The position numbers were made by a program, and so were the translations under genes. The notes beneath the pieces were generated by a model that was not told where the DNA came from, did not search any database, and was given only the letters and a program-made list of their open reading frames with translations. From positions 877,896 to 941,895 of the forward strand of contig NZ_LN881717.1 in NCBI RefSeq assembly GCF_001457435.1: a DNA stretch of 64,000 nucleotides, written 5' to 3'. Below are positions 35,288-45,360 of the stretch, piece after piece. The stretch is from Actinobaculum massiliense. Its GTDB lineage: Bacteria; Actinomycetota; Actinomycetes; Actinomycetales; Actinomycetaceae. Every line of letters starts with the position of its first letter. Positions within the stretch are counted from its first letter, which is position 1.

Positions 35288-38200
35288 ATGACTAATCAGC
35301 CAAACACCCAAGTTAGAACGCACGAGGTTCCGTCGGTCGATCTACTCGCCGAACGCGCCCAAACGGCATTGCATGAATTCTCTCCGTTCAACCAGCAGTC
35401 GATCAATAAGATCGTCCACGCCATGGCACTGGCGGGCGTTGAGAACCACATGCACCTGGCGCGCCTCGCGGTAGAGGAAACCGGACGCGGCCTTTTCGAA
35501 GACAAGTGCATCAAGAATCTGTTCTCCACCGAGTACGTGTGGAACTCCATCAAGTACGACCGCACCGTTGGCGTCATTAAAGAAGACACCCAGCGCGGCA
35601 TTACCGAAATTGCGGAGCCGGTCGGCGTCGTCGCCGGCGTTACCCCGGTAACCAACCCCACCTCCACGGTGATGTTCAAGTCGCTCATCTCGATTATGAC
35701 GCGCAACCCCATCGTGTTCGCCTTCCACCCCAGCGCGCAGGAATCTTCCGCGGCCGCCGCAAAAATCATGTACGACGCCGCCGTTGCCGCCGGTGCACCC
35801 GAGCACTGCATTCAGTGGATTGAGGAACCGTCCATGGAGAAAACCTCCGCGCTCCTGAACCACCCGCTCATTTCTCTCACCCTGGCCACCGGCGGAGCCG
35901 GAATGGTGAAGTCCGCGTACTCCACCGGCAAGCCGGCCCTCGGCGTCGGCCCCGGAAACGTGCCGGTCTACATCGAAAAGACGGCCAAGATCGAGCGCAC
36001 CGTCAACGACCTGCTGCTTTCGAAGACTTTCGACAACGGCATGATTTGCGCCTCGGAACAGGCGCTCTTGATCGACGACGTGATTGCCGACGAGGTAATC
36101 GCAGAGTTCGAGCGCATGGGCGCGCACGTCATTACCGACGCCGAACGCCCCAAGCTCGAGGCTTATATGGTCAATGAAAAGGGCGGAATTGTCTCCACGC
36201 TGGTGGGGCAAAGCGCCATGTCGATTGCCAAGGGCGCCGGCCTGGATCTGCCCGAAGGAACCAAGTTGCTGCTCGTCCCAATTGAGGGGGTTGGCCCCGA
36301 TCACCCGTTCTCGCAGGAAAAGCTCTGCCCGGTGCTCGGATTCATGCGCGTCTCCGGTAAGGAAGAAGGCTTCCTGCGGGCGCGCGACATGCTGAACTTC
36401 GGCGGGCTCGGCCACACCGCGGTAATCCACACCTCGGACAAGCTCATTGAGCGCGAGTTCGGGCTTTCCATGAATGCCTGCCGCATTATCGTCAATTCGC
36501 CGTCGGCCATTGGCGGCATTGGCGACGTCTACAACGGCCTCATTCCCTCGCTCACGCTCGGATGCGGCTCCTACGGACGCAACTCCGTCTCGCATAACGT
36601 GTCCGCCATCGACCTAATCAATATTAAGAGCTCTGCCGAAAGGCGTAACAATATGCAGTGGTTCAAGGTACCACCCAAGACGTACTTCGAGCGCTTCTCG
36701 GTGCAGTATCTGCAGAAGATGCCCGCGGTCGAGCGCGTTTTTATCGTGACCGACCCGGGAATGGTCAAGCACGGCTACGTGGACGTGCTCATTCAGCACC
36801 TCAAGCAGCGCAAGAACGACATTTCGTGGACCATTTTCTCCGATGTAGAGCCCAACCCCACCTCTAATACGGTTTTCACGGGCACCAAGCAGATGGAGGA
36901 CTTCAAGCCGGACTGCATTATTGCCCTCGGCGGCGGTTCGCCCATGGACGCGGCCAAGGTGATGTGGCTCTTCTACGAAGATTCCGAGGCTTCTTACTTC
37001 GGCATGAAGCAGAAGTTTATGGATATTCGTAAGAGAACTTATCGTTTCCCGAAGCTGGGCGCGAAGGCCCGGTTCGTGGCGATCCCGACGACGTCCGGTA
37101 CCGGTTCGGAGTGCACACCGTTCGCGGTGATTACCGATTCCGAGACTCACGTGAAGTACCCGCTGGCCGATTACGCGATCACCCCGGACGTGGCAATTGT
37201 GGACGCCCAGTTCGTCGATTCGGTGCCTACCCGCACCGCGGTTGATTCCGGCCTGGACGCGCTGACCCATAGCATCGAGTCCTACATCTCCACCATGGCC
37301 TCCGATTACACCCGCGGCCTTTCGGTTCGCGCCGCGCAGCTCATTTTCGAGAACTTGCGCGCCGCGGTGCTCGACGGCGATCTGGACGCGAAGGAAAAGA
37401 TGCACAACGCCTCGGCAATGGCGGGTATGGCATTCGCCAATGCGTTCCTGGGAATTGTGCACTCGCTTTCGCACAAGTGCGGGGCTGAGTTCAATCTGGC
37501 GCACGGCCGCACCAACGCGATCTTCCTCCCGCACGTGATTCGCTACAACGCCACCCGGCCCTACAAGCACGCCATGTTCCCGAAGTACGAATCCTTCCGG
37601 GCAGATAAGGACCTGGCCGATTTCGCTCGCTACATGGGCTTCCCCGCCTCCACTACCGAGGAAGGCGTGGAATCCATGATTCGCGAGGTCACCAAGTTGG
37701 CTGAAGACCTGGGCGTGAAGATGTCGCTGAAGGAAAATGGGGTGACCCGTGAACACCTGGATCGCACCATTGACGGCCTGGCATACCTCGCCTTTGAGGA
37801 TCAGTGCACGCCCGCCAACCCGGTGCAGCCGCTGGTTTCCGATCTCAAGCGCCTGATTTTGGATGCCTACGAGGGCGAACTCGGTTACTGCGAGAAGAAC
37901 CTGGAGCCGAGCGCCTGGGAGGCCAACCTGGCGGCAGGTGACGCGATGCGCGGGGTTTCCGAGCCGGACCGCGCGGTGCTCGACGCCGCTGGCCATCCGC
38001 TTGACGTACACGCCGAGGCCGCCGAGCGCCCCTCGGAGATTATCGGCATTGCCGCGGCGCAGGCCGCAGTGGGCGCGCCCGGGGATCACAAGCATGTTCC
38101 TTCCGGCCTGCCGGTGGTGCTCTCGGCTGAGCTCAACGACACCGCGGTAGATCCGCAACACGCCAATCACGACCGCAGCGAGACCGGTGAAGGCGAGCTC

Positions 38201-38485
38201 AGCGAGGACTACAGCGAGGATTACCGCGAAGAGCGGGCCCGCGAGCGCGGCCGCGAGGAACTTCCCACCGAACCGCTTCCGAATGTCGATTCGGCGCCGC
38301 GCGGCCGGGTGCCGGCGGATTATCGCGATAATCACCCCGACGAGCACGGTCTGATCTCGGGCACCGCGGCTGAGGATGCGCCCGAGGGTGGCGTCCACGC
38401 CGGCGAGGCGCCGGAGGTCGAGACTTCCGCGCCGGCCAAGAAGCCCGCGCGGAAGAACTCAAAAAAGTCAGCCGACGCTGAGTAA
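35288..38485 (+). CDS. adhE: Bifunctional acetaldehyde/alcohol dehydrogenase with extra C-terminal tail
   Basis: A 1065-residue fermentative enzyme reducing acetyl-CoA to acetaldehyde and then ethanol with NADH. The N-terminal aldehyde dehydrogenase domain has the catalytic cysteine in NGMICASEQ (C254) and GVGPGNVP. The C-terminal iron alcohol dehydrogenase domain (about 455-880) has GGGSPMDAAK, TTSGTGSE and the iron-ligand segment HSLSHKCGAEFNLAHGRTN. Typical AdhE has 870-890 residues; here about 175 more follow, rich in Asp/Glu/Arg early on and ending in a Lys/Ala-rich stretch, probably disordered. GAGGGG precedes the ATG at 35288; a strong terminator follows. Confidence 0.95.
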   Translation: MTNQPNTQVRTHEVPSVDLLAERAQTALHEFSPFNQQSINKIVHAMALAGVENHMHLARLAVEETGRGLFEDKCIKNLFSTEYVWNSIKYDRTVGVIKEDTQRGITEIAEPVGVVAGVTPVTNPTSTVMFKSLISIMTRNPIVFAFHPSAQESSAAAAKIMYDAAVAAGAPEHCIQWIEEPSMEKTSALLNHPLISLTLATGGAGMVKSAYSTGKPALGVGPGNVPVYIEKTAKIERTVNDLLLSKTFDNGMICASEQALLIDDVIADEVIAEFERMGAHVITDAERPKLEAYMVNEKGGIVSTLVGQSAMSIAKGAGLDLPEGTKLLLVPIEGVGPDHPFSQEKLCPVLGFMRVSGKEEGFLRARDMLNFGGLGHTAVIHTSDKLIEREFGLSMNACRIIVNSPSAIGGIGDVYNGLIPSLTLGCGSYGRNSVSHNVSAIDLINIKSSAERRNNMQWFKVPPKTYFERFSVQYLQKMPAVERVFIVTDPGMVKHGYVDVLIQHLKQRKNDISWTIFSDVEPNPTSNTVFTGTKQMEDFKPDCIIALGGGSPMDAAKVMWLFYEDSEASYFGMKQKFMDIRKRTYRFPKLGAKARFVAIPTTSGTGSECTPFAVITDSETHVKYPLADYAITPDVAIVDAQFVDSVPTRTAVDSGLDALTHSIESYISTMASDYTRGLSVRAAQLIFENLRAAVLDGDLDAKEKMHNASAMAGMAFANAFLGIVHSLSHKCGAEFNLAHGRTNAIFLPHVIRYNATRPYKHAMFPKYESFRADKDLADFARYMGFPASTTEEGVESMIREVTKLAEDLGVKMSLKENGVTREHLDRTIDGLAYLAFEDQCTPANPVQPLVSDLKRLILDAYEGELGYCEKNLEPSAWEANLAAGDAMRGVSEPDRAVLDAAGHPLDVHAEAAERPSEIIGIAAAQAAVGAPGDHKHVPSGLPVVLSAELNDTAVDPQHANHDRSETGEGELSEDYSEDYREERARERGREELPTEPLPNVDSAPRGRVPADYRDNHPDEHGLISGTAAEDAPEGGVHAGEAPEVETSAPAKKPARKNSKKSADAE

Positions 38486-38500
38486 ATCCGAGCGCTCATA

Positions 38501-38536
38501 AGGTGGCCGCCGCAGGGATTCCTGCGGCGGCCACCT
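38501..38536 (+). terminator. Rho-independent terminator of adhE
   Basis: A perfect 16-bp stem (AGGTGGCCGCCGCAGG and complement), 4-base loop GATT, then a T run. It begins 15 bases after the adhE stop and may also stop the convergent pdxS transcript. Confidence 0.95.
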
Positions 38537-38569
38537 TTTTCCTGATTTGGCTGGGACTAAAGCGACCTC

Positions 38570-39469
38570 TTACCAGCCGCGCTCGGCTAGGCGGTGCGGC
38601 GCGGGCAGTTCACTGACGTTGATTCCTACCATCGCTTCGCCCAGATCCCGCGAGACCTCGGCGAGCACCGCTGGATCATTGAAGTTTTCTACCGCGCGAA
38701 CGATTGCCTTTGCCCGCTTCTCGGGTTGCGCGGACTTGAAAATGCCCGAGCCGACGAATACGCCGTCGGCGCCCATCTGCATCACCAATGCGGCGTCGGC
38801 AGGAGTGGAAACACCACCCGCAACGAGCACCGGAACCGGGAGATTTCCGTTTTCCGCCACGTACCGGACCAGTTCGTAAGAAGCACCGAGGTTCTTGGCT
38901 TCGGCGAACAGTTCCTCGGCATCAATGGCGGTAACGCGCGCGATTTCTTCGCGGATTTTGCGCAGATGCTTGACGGCTTCAGAAATATCTCCCGTGCCAG
39001 CCTCACCCTTGGAGCGAACCATTGCTGCCCCCTCGGCCACGCGGCGCAGCGCCTCCCCCAGGTTGGTGGCGCCGCATACAAACGGCACCTCGAAATCCCA
39101 CTTATTGACGTGGTGCGCGTAGTCCGCCGGGCTCAAAACCTCGGATTCATCGACAAAATCAATGCCGATTTCCTGCAAGATTTGCGCCTCCACAAAATGC
39201 CCGATTCGCGCCTTCGCCATGACCGGAATATTGACTTCTTCGATAATCGATTCAATAAGGTCCGGATCGGACATACGGGCGATTCCACCCTGCGCGCGGA
39301 TGTCCGCGGGGACGCGTTCGAGGGCCATCACCGCACTGGCTCCGGCGTCTTCGGCAATACGCGCCTGCTCGGGGGTGACGACGTCCATGATCACGCCGCC
39401 CTTGAACTGCTCCGCGAGCTGCCCCTTAGCAATCGCCCGCTCCAATAGATTCTGTGTTTCGTTTGCCAT
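38570..39469 (-). CDS. pdxS: Pyridoxal 5'-phosphate synthase subunit PdxS
   Basis: A 299-residue TIM-barrel enzyme making pyridoxal phosphate from ribose 5-phosphate, glyceraldehyde 3-phosphate and ammonia supplied by the glutaminase PdxT. Conserved segments: [21 protein letters not shown], the lysine-bearing [10 protein letters not shown], and [12 protein letters not shown]. The ATG at 39469 is chosen from the family N-terminus; the frame opens 6 codons earlier. The next gene downstream is the convergent adhE, so pdxT is not adjacent as it usually is. The divergent MocR gene probably regulates it. Confidence 0.95.
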   Translation of the reverse strand: MANETQNLLERAIAKGQLAEQFKGGVIMDVVTPEQARIAEDAGASAVMALERVPADIRAQGGIARMSDPDLIESIIEEVNIPVMAKARIGHFVEAQILQEIGIDFVDESEVLSPADYAHHVNKWDFEVPFVCGATNLGEALRRVAEGAAMVRSKGEAGTGDISEAVKHLRKIREEIARVTAIDAEELFAEAKNLGASYELVRYVAENGNLPVPVLVAGGVSTPADAALVMQMGADGVFVGSGIFKSAQPEKRAKAIVRAVENFNDPAVLAEVSRDLGEAMVGINVSELPAPHRLAERGW

Positions 39470-39492
39470 GCCGAATACCGTAAGCACGGAAC

Positions 39493-39535
39493 TGGACTAT
39501 TCCTAGATCCGCTTTGCGTGTTTCTAATTAGACCA
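39493..39535. promoter_or_regulatory. Candidate PdxR/MocR operator in the pdxS-mocR divergent region
   Basis: TGGACTA (39493-39499) and the near-inverted TAGACCA (39529-39535) are 36 bases apart centre to centre in the 95-bp region between divergent pdxS and the MocR gene. Match is 6 of 7 bases; the assignment is tentative. Confidence 0.35.
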
Positions 39536-39564
39536 CTTGGGCCAGCGCGAGGCAGAATAGAACC

Positions 39565-41157
39565 ATGCCTCGCACCCCGCGCCCCGCTTCCGATAATTCC
39601 GACCTTTCGGCGAGGGTCGACGGCGCGTTGCTCAGCCCCACCGGATTCCGTGTAAATCGCGGGCTCCCAATTTCCCTGCCAGTGCAAATTTCCGAGGCGC
39701 TACGCGGTTATATTATCGACGGCGCCTATAGCCCCGGCGATAAATTACCGAGCACGCGAAGCCTCGCGCAGCATCTGGGCGTTTCGCGCGGAACAGTGGT
39801 TACGGCTTATGACCAGCTCATTGGCGAGGGCTATTTGGTGGCCGCGGAAGGATCCGGGACGGTGGTCAATCCGGAACTGGCGCGGGTGCGAAGCGGGCGC
39901 GCCAGCATGAGGCAACCCAGGCAGATCTCTGGAGACCGATCCGAAGCCCCTGACAGGACGGTTTTCGGCCGCGGCGCTCCCAAGGTAAACCAGGAACGCA
40001 TCGAAATGTTTGATTTCACTCCTGCCGCGAACTCGACCGGAAAACTCGCGGATTCGGAGTGGAGGGCCGCCTGGAATAAGGCACTGGCAACGGCGTCGTC
40101 GAATAACCCGCAAGGTGCCCCCGAACTATGCCGCGAAATTGCCGACCACCTGCGCCATATGCGCGGGCTCGAGGTGGCGCCAGAAAACATTGTGATCACC
40201 GCCGGGGCGCGTGACGGGCTTACGCTGCTACTTTCCGCTCTGCGCTCCGACGGCGAATCGCGAGCGCAAGATGGCGGTGTGGCAGCGGAACAAGCTGGCG
40301 GTATGGGGGCACGAGCTAGCGGCACGACGCAAGCACTCCGCGTGGGAGTGGAATCGCCCGGCTACCCGAGCCTGCGGAAAATTGTGCCCGCTCTGGGCCA
40401 TGAGCTGGCCGATATTCCCGCTGATGCGGGTGGGATTGACCCTACGGCTCTACCCGCGGAGGGCAAAGCAGACGGCTTGGACGCGCTACTGGTTACGCCT
40501 TCGCATCAATATCCGAATGGTGGCTCGCTTTCGGCGGGCCGGCGCGGGGAACTCATCGCCTGGGCGCGGGCGAGCGGTGCACTGCTGGTGGAGGATGATT
40601 TTCAGGCCGAGCTTCGCTATCGCGGCATGCCTCTGCCGGTACTCGCATCTTTGGATCCTCAACGCTGCGTGCTCCTCGGGTCTTTTTCCGCTACCATTTC
40701 GCCCGCGCTTGCCTGCGGCTATATCGTTGCGCCCGCGCCGCTCGTAGCCCAGCTCGTGGCACGGCGGAAGATTTTTGGACAGCCCGTCAATGCCATTACC
40801 CAGCAGGCACTCGCCGGTTACCTAGCGCGCGGGGCGGTGCGCCGCCGCGTTGAGAAATTGCGCCGCGTTTATCGCCGGCGCCGCGAGGCGCTCATCGCGG
40901 CGCTCACTGCCCTGCCCGGGGTATCCATCGGCCCGATCGACGGCGGAATCCTCGCCGCAATTTATACTGAAACTCCAGCGGAGCAGATCGTCGCCGCGGC
41001 CGCGCGCCGCGGAATTCGTCTCACCGCCCTCGCTGACTACTGGGGCGGCGCTAGTGCCGCCCACGCCCGGAACGGCATCGTGATCAATTTTGGCGCGGGG
41101 ACGGGCGCGGGATTCGCGGAAGCCCTTGAGGTCCTCACAAGCGCATTGCAACAATAA
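39565..41157 (+). CDS. MocR-family regulator (PdxR-like) lacking the usual PLP lysine
   Basis: A 530-residue regulator. The GntR-type winged helix lies at about 38-100 (STRSLAQHLGVSRGTVVTAYDQL), followed by a class I aminotransferase-like domain (about 150-530) with TPSHQYPNGGSL and VEDDFQAELRY. Divergent from pdxS, so by analogy with PdxR it should activate pyridoxal phosphate synthesis. The segment that normally reads FSKTLxP, whose lysine forms the Schiff base with pyridoxal phosphate, reads GSFSATISPAL here, with Ala at the lysine position (codon GCT near 40693). It may bind the cofactor without a covalent bond or sense something else. Confidence 0.85.
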   Translation: MPRTPRPASDNSDLSARVDGALLSPTGFRVNRGLPISLPVQISEALRGYIIDGAYSPGDKLPSTRSLAQHLGVSRGTVVTAYDQLIGEGYLVAAEGSGTVVNPELARVRSGRASMRQPRQISGDRSEAPDRTVFGRGAPKVNQERIEMFDFTPAANSTGKLADSEWRAAWNKALATASSNNPQGAPELCREIADHLRHMRGLEVAPENIVITAGARDGLTLLLSALRSDGESRAQDGGVAAEQAGGMGARASGTTQALRVGVESPGYPSLRKIVPALGHELADIPADAGGIDPTALPAEGKADGLDALLVTPSHQYPNGGSLSAGRRGELIAWARASGALLVEDDFQAELRYRGMPLPVLASLDPQRCVLLGSFSATISPALACGYIVAPAPLVAQLVARRKIFGQPVNAITQQALAGYLARGAVRRRVEKLRRVYRRRREALIAALTALPGVSIGPIDGGILAAIYTETPAEQIVAAAARRGIRLTALADYWGGASAAHARNGIVINFGAGTGAGFAEALEVLTSALQQ

Positions 41158-41257
41158 CCGTTCAGGACGTCGCTGCTATAGACGCACCTGCTAGCGCGGT
41201 CCAGACCTACCTTCCGAATATCCGCGTAAGGCAATCGGAGTCTTAATAAAACGCCGA

Positions 41258-41288
41258 GCCCGGATATCGCAATAATACACATCCGGGC
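41258..41288. terminator. Possible bidirectional terminator between mocR and the xylose permease gene
   Basis: GCCCGGAT (41258-41265) pairs with ATCCGGGC (41281-41288) around a 15-base loop between two convergent genes. The U-tract is poor in both directions. Confidence 0.4.
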
Positions 41289-41344
41289 CCGGGTTTACTT
41301 CACTACGGAAATATCTGTAGCGCTATTTGGCTACGCGCTTTTAC

Positions 41345-42658
41345 CTACTTCCTCTTATTGCTCACCACGTCGAATGCAACCGCGAGGATAACAACGAGGC
41401 CCTTGATTGCCTGCTGCCACGCGGAGTCGACGTTGAGGATGGACAGGCCCATATTGAGCACGCCCATAATAAGAGCACCAATAATGGCGCCAGAAATCTT
41501 GCCTCGACCACCGGTAACGGCAACGCCACCTATGAAGGCCGCGGCGATCGCGTCCATCTCATACGCATTGCCGGCGGTTGCCACCGCGGCGCCAGCGCGG
41601 GAGGTGGTGACGATGCCCGCGAGAGCGGCCAAAACACCCATATTCACGAAAACCATGAAGTCCACGCGGCGGGTATTTACGCCAGAAAGCCGAGCCGCCT
41701 CGAGGTTGCCGCCGACCGCGTACACGTGCCGTCCGAAGGTGGTGCGGTTGAGGACGAACGAGTACACCAGCACCAGCACGCCCACAATGATCAGGATGAT
41801 CGGGGTGCCGCCCGCGGAAAGCGAGAGAATGTAGGTTACCAGCGCGAGGCCGGCCACGAGTAGCACATTGCGCAGGATGAAGGATCCCTGGGGCTCCACC
41901 GAGCGCCCGGCCTTCACCGCCTTACGCCGCTTGTTGAAGGCACTCCAGAGCATGCCTGCAATGGCAAAGCCGCCAATCCACAGCGTTACCGCGTCGCAGT
42001 CGTGGAGGTATCCGAGGAAGTTCGGCACCGATCCATTCGCGATCTTGACGAAGCCTCCCGGCAAACCGGAGATTGTCTGCTCCACCAGCACGATCGCCAG
42101 GCCACGGAAAATCAGCATTCCGCCCAGAGTCACGATGAAGGCGGGGATTCCCACGTAAGCAACCCAGAAGCCCTGCCAGCAACCGATCACCACGCCGATG
42201 AGCAAACCCACCAGAGCCGCCATGTACCACGGGAAGTTCATGTCGGACATCAGTAATGCGACGATGCCGCCTACGAATGCCACGACCGAACCAACCGAGA
42301 GGTCAATGTGTCGAGCTATGATCACGATTGTCATGCCAATGGCGAGGATGAATACGTAGGCGTTCTGCTGCACCAGGCTCGCTACGTTATTCGGGGCTAG
42401 GAGGAGGCCGCCGGTGGCAATTTGGAAGAAGATAACGATGGCTACGAGCGCGAGCAGAATGCCGTACTGACGCAGGTTCGGACCGCGTCGCTTCGCCTTG
42501 CCACCCGGCCCCCCGGTACCGCCTGCTACCCCGCCCTTGGGGGTGGAAATCTTCGGCGTGGCGGTTGCCGCCGCCTGGGCCGCCGCGCCACCTTCCGGCG
42601 TTGCGTTTTCTCCGGCCGCGTGGGCACCGCTCACGCTCTTATTCACGTTTCCGCTCAT
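41345..42658 (-). CDS. xylH: Xylose-type sugar ABC transporter permease
   Basis: A 437-residue membrane protein. After a Gly/Ala-rich hydrophilic N-terminus (about 1-60) come about ten transmembrane segments with the family signature [16 protein letters not shown] and [14 protein letters not shown] of the XylH/GguB/MmsB permeases. The hydrophilic start is longer than in enterobacterial XylH. Its start overlaps the ATPase gene stop by 4 bases. It forms the membrane channel for the periplasmic-type binding protein and ATPase encoded upstream. Confidence 0.9.
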   Translation of the reverse strand: MSGNVNKSVSGAHAAGENATPEGGAAAQAAATATPKISTPKGGVAGGTGGPGGKAKRRGPNLRQYGILLALVAIVIFFQIATGGLLLAPNNVASLVQQNAYVFILAIGMTIVIIARHIDLSVGSVVAFVGGIVALLMSDMNFPWYMAALVGLLIGVVIGCWQGFWVAYVGIPAFIVTLGGMLIFRGLAIVLVEQTISGLPGGFVKIANGSVPNFLGYLHDCDAVTLWIGGFAIAGMLWSAFNKRRKAVKAGRSVEPQGSFILRNVLLVAGLALVTYILSLSAGGTPIILIIVGVLVLVYSFVLNRTTFGRHVYAVGGNLEAARLSGVNTRRVDFMVFVNMGVLAALAGIVTTSRAGAAVATAGNAYEMDAIAAAFIGGVAVTGGRGKISGAIIGALIMGVLNMGLSILNVDSAWQQAIKGLVVILAVAFDVVSNKRK

Positions 42659-44208
42659 GCCACTTTTCCTTCCGTTTTATCGCCGGCCATGTATTCCATG
42701 AGCCCTTCCTGGCTGGCTTCCTTGCCATTGAAACAGCCGGTGATACGGCCTTCGTTGAGTGTGTAGATTCGGTCGCAAATTCCGAGGAGTTCGGGAAGCT
42801 CCGAGGAGATAACCAGCACTCCCTTCCCAGAATCAGCGAGTTCGTTGATGATCTGATAGATCTCGTACTTCGCGCCGACGTCGATGCCGCGCGTGGGTTC
42901 GTCGAGGATGAGGAGCTCAGGCTCCGTGTACATCCACTTCGCGAGCACTACCTTCTGCTGGTTTCCGCCCGAGAGCGAGGAAACTAGTGTTGCCGTGCTC
43001 GCCGTCTTGATGCGGAGGTCACCGCGGTATTTTTCGACGACGTCGCCCTCCGCGCCTTCATCGATTACGCCGCCGCGAACCAGTTTCTTCAAACCGGCCG
43101 AGGTGATATTCGTCTGCACATCCTGGATCAGGTTCAGTCCCAGACCTTTTCGGTCTTCGGGCACATAGGCGAGCCCGGCGGAAACCGCCTTCTGGACAGA
43201 GGAGGTATCAACCTCCTTGCCGTGCATCTTCACCTTCCCCGAGATGTTGTAGCCGTAGGACTTTCCGAACACACTCATGGCGAGTTCGGTTCGCCCGGCG
43301 CCCATCAGCCCCGCGATACCAACGATCTCGCCCGCGCGAACGTTGATCGACGCACCCTTAACCAACTGCCGCTCGGTATCCACCGGGTGGAAAACGTTCC
43401 AATCCTCCACCTCGAAAAGCACGTCCCCAGCGTTGGACTCATGCTCCGGGTATCGGTTTGACAGCTCGCGACCCACCATGTGACGAATGATGTCCTGCTC
43501 GGAAATCGCTTCCTCACCCTTCATTGGGTAGGTGCCAACCGTCTGGCCGTCACGAATAATCGTCACCTGGTCAGAGATCTCCGAAATCTCATTGAGCTTG
43601 TGCGAAATGATCACCTGGGTCACCTCGCGCCCCTGGAGCTTACGCATCAGCTCGAGCAAATGCTCGGAATCGTCGTCGTTCAGGGCTGCGGTCGGCTCGT
43701 CGAGGATGAGGAGCTTGACGTCCTTGGACAGCGCTTTCGCGATTTCCACGAGTTGTTGCTTGCCGACGCCGAGGTCCATGACCAGCGTATTGGGGTCGAC
43801 GTCGAGGCCAACTTCCGCCAGGAGCAGGCGGGCACGATCATTGGTCTCATCCCAATCGATAATCCCGTGCTTCTGGATTTCGGAGCCAAGGAAAATGTTT
43901 TCCGCCACCGAGAGGAACGGTGACAGCGCAAGTTCCTGGTGGATAATAACAATTCCAGCTTTTTCAGAATCCTTGATATTGCGGAAAGTGACTTTCTCGC
44001 CCTCGTAGACGATTTCGCCGTCGTACGTGCCGTGCGGCCATACGCCTGAAAGCACTTTCATCAGTGTGGATTTTCCGGCACCGTTCTCGCCGCAAATGGC
44101 GTGCACTTCGCCCTTACGGACGGTGAGGTTGACGTCGTCGAGCGCCTTGACGCCGGTAAATTCCTTCGTGATATGCCGCATTTCGAGGATGTCATGCGTT
44201 TTCACCAT
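42655..44208 (-). CDS. xylG: Xylose-type sugar ABC transporter ATPase (two NBDs)
   Basis: A 517-residue protein with two fused ATP-binding cassettes. NBD1: Walker [10 protein letters not shown] (about 40-48) and Walker [15 protein letters not shown]2: degenerate Walker A region [10 protein letters not shown], signature LSGGNQQK and [12 protein letters not shown], as in XylG/RbsA/MmsA. It powers uptake of the monosaccharide. A 27-base gap separates it from the binding-protein gene, and it overlaps the permease gene by 4 bases. Confidence 0.93.
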   Translation of the reverse strand: MVKTHDILEMRHITKEFTGVKALDDVNLTVRKGEVHAICGENGAGKSTLMKVLSGVWPHGTYDGEIVYEGEKVTFRNIKDSEKAGIVIIHQELALSPFLSVAENIFLGSEIQKHGIIDWDETNDRARLLLAEVGLDVDPNTLVMDLGVGKQQLVEIAKALSKDVKLLILDEPTAALNDDDSEHLLELMRKLQGREVTQVIISHKLNEISEISDQVTIIRDGQTVGTYPMKGEEAISEQDIIRHMVGRELSNRYPEHESNAGDVLFEVEDWNVFHPVDTERQLVKGASINVRAGEIVGIAGLMGAGRTELAMSVFGKSYGYNISGKVKMHGKEVDTSSVQKAVSAGLAYVPEDRKGLGLNLIQDVQTNITSAGLKKLVRGGVIDEGAEGDVVEKYRGDLRIKTASTATLVSSLSGGNQQKVVLAKWMYTEPELLILDEPTRGIDVGAKYEIYQIINELADSGKGVLVISSELPELLGICDRIYTLNEGRITGCFNGKEASQEGLMEYMAGDKTEGKVA

Positions 44209-44235
44209 GATGCTCTCCTTTCGATTTGCCGCCGC

Positions 44236-45360
44236 TTAGCTCAGACCCAGGTCCGCCGCCTGGTAATACCCGGAATCAACGAGTTGCGACTGAACGTTCT
44301 CCGCGTCGATCACGATCGGCTCGAGCAAGAAGGTGGGAACCACCATCACGCCGTTGTCATAGGTCTCAGTGTCATTGACAGCGACCTCTTCACCCTTAAT
44401 GATCTGATCGGTCATCGTGGCTGCCTGTTCGGCGAGCTTACGGGTGTCCTTCCACACCGTCATCGACTGGAAGCCTTCCAGAATGTTGGCGACGTTCGCC
44501 TGGTCAGCGTCCTGCCCGGTGAGAACCGGCCAGTCGTTTTGGGTGTAGCCGTCCGCCTTCAGCGCCTGGGAAATTCCAAGAGCAAGAGCGTCATTGGGCG
44601 CCAGAATCGCATCCACCTTGGTTCCTCCGCGATAGAAGGAGTTCAAGCGCGTTTCCATTTCTGCCTGGGCTGCCGGCCCCATCCATGCCTGGATGCCGAT
44701 CGACTGCCAGTCGGCCACGCTCGCCGGCATCTTCCCGGACGGAACCTTCAACTGCCCCGAATCGAGGTAGGGCTTGAGCACGTCCCAAGCGCCTTCGAAG
44801 AAGTAGCGAGCATTGTTATCGTCCGGAGAACCGGAGAACGGCTCGAAATTGAAGGGGCCCGCGCCGCCCTGCAATGCAAGCGACTTTTCAATGTACTGGC
44901 CCTGCGCTTGGCCCACCTTGTAGTTATCGAAGGTGACGTAATAATCGAGCGCGTCGGTATCGCGGATCAACCGATCGTAGGCGATCACCTTGATGCCTGC
45001 CTGCTTCGCCTGCGATAGCACCGGGCCCAGTGCCGAACCGTCAATTGATGCCACAATCATGACGTCAGGCCGCTCGTTGATCATGTTCTGAATTTGCGAA
45101 ATTTGCTGTTCGACCTTGTTATCCGCGTACTGCATCGAGGTCTTGTAGCCCTTTTCCTCGAGCACCTGCTGCAGGTACGCGCCGTCGCGAGCCCAGCGTT
45201 CAAGGGACTTTGTGGGCATTGAAATGCCCACCTTGCCGGATGCCGCGTTGCCACCCGCCACGCGATCACGCGCACGAACGGGCGAGCACGCGCTCGCCGT
45301 CGCCATCACCAGCAGAAGACCAAGAATTCCTGCCAGCATTCGCCTCATTGATTTCTTCAC
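44236..45360 (-). CDS. xylF: Xylose-type sugar-binding lipoprotein
   Basis: A 374-residue sugar-binding protein of the ChvE/XylF group. A signal sequence with a lipobox (TASAC, cysteine near residue 25) anchors it outside the membrane. The mature part starts KVGISMPTKSLERWARDG and contains TGQDAD, typical of the family. I chose GTG at 45360, 5 bases after GAGGAGG; the open frame begins 14 codons earlier without a ribosome site. It heads the transporter operon and is divergent from xylose isomerase, which together with xylB and the ROK gene argues for xylose over glucose/galactose. Confidence 0.88.
   Translation of the reverse strand: MKKSMRRMLAGILGLLLVMATASACSPVRARDRVAGGNAASGKVGISMPTKSLERWARDGAYLQQVLEEKGYKTSMQYADNKVEQQISQIQNMINERPDVMIVASIDGSALGPVLSQAKQAGIKVIAYDRLIRDTDALDYYVTFDNYKVGQAQGQYIEKSLALQGGAGPFNFEPFSGSPDDNNARYFFEGAWDVLKPYLDSGQLKVPSGKMPASVADWQSIGIQAWMGPAAQAEMETRLNSFYRGGTKVDAILAPNDALALGISQALKADGYTQNDWPVLTGQDADQANVANILEGFQSMTVWKDTRKLAEQAATMTDQIIKGEEVAVNDTETYDNGVMVVPTFLLEPIVIDAENVQSQLVDSGYYQAADLGLS

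Noticed and set aside
36614-38398. A 594-codon minus-strand open frame opposite adhE
   Set aside because: It is an antisense shadow of a clearly conserved gene in GC-rich DNA; its sequence is rich in Arg/Gly/His/Val with no family features.
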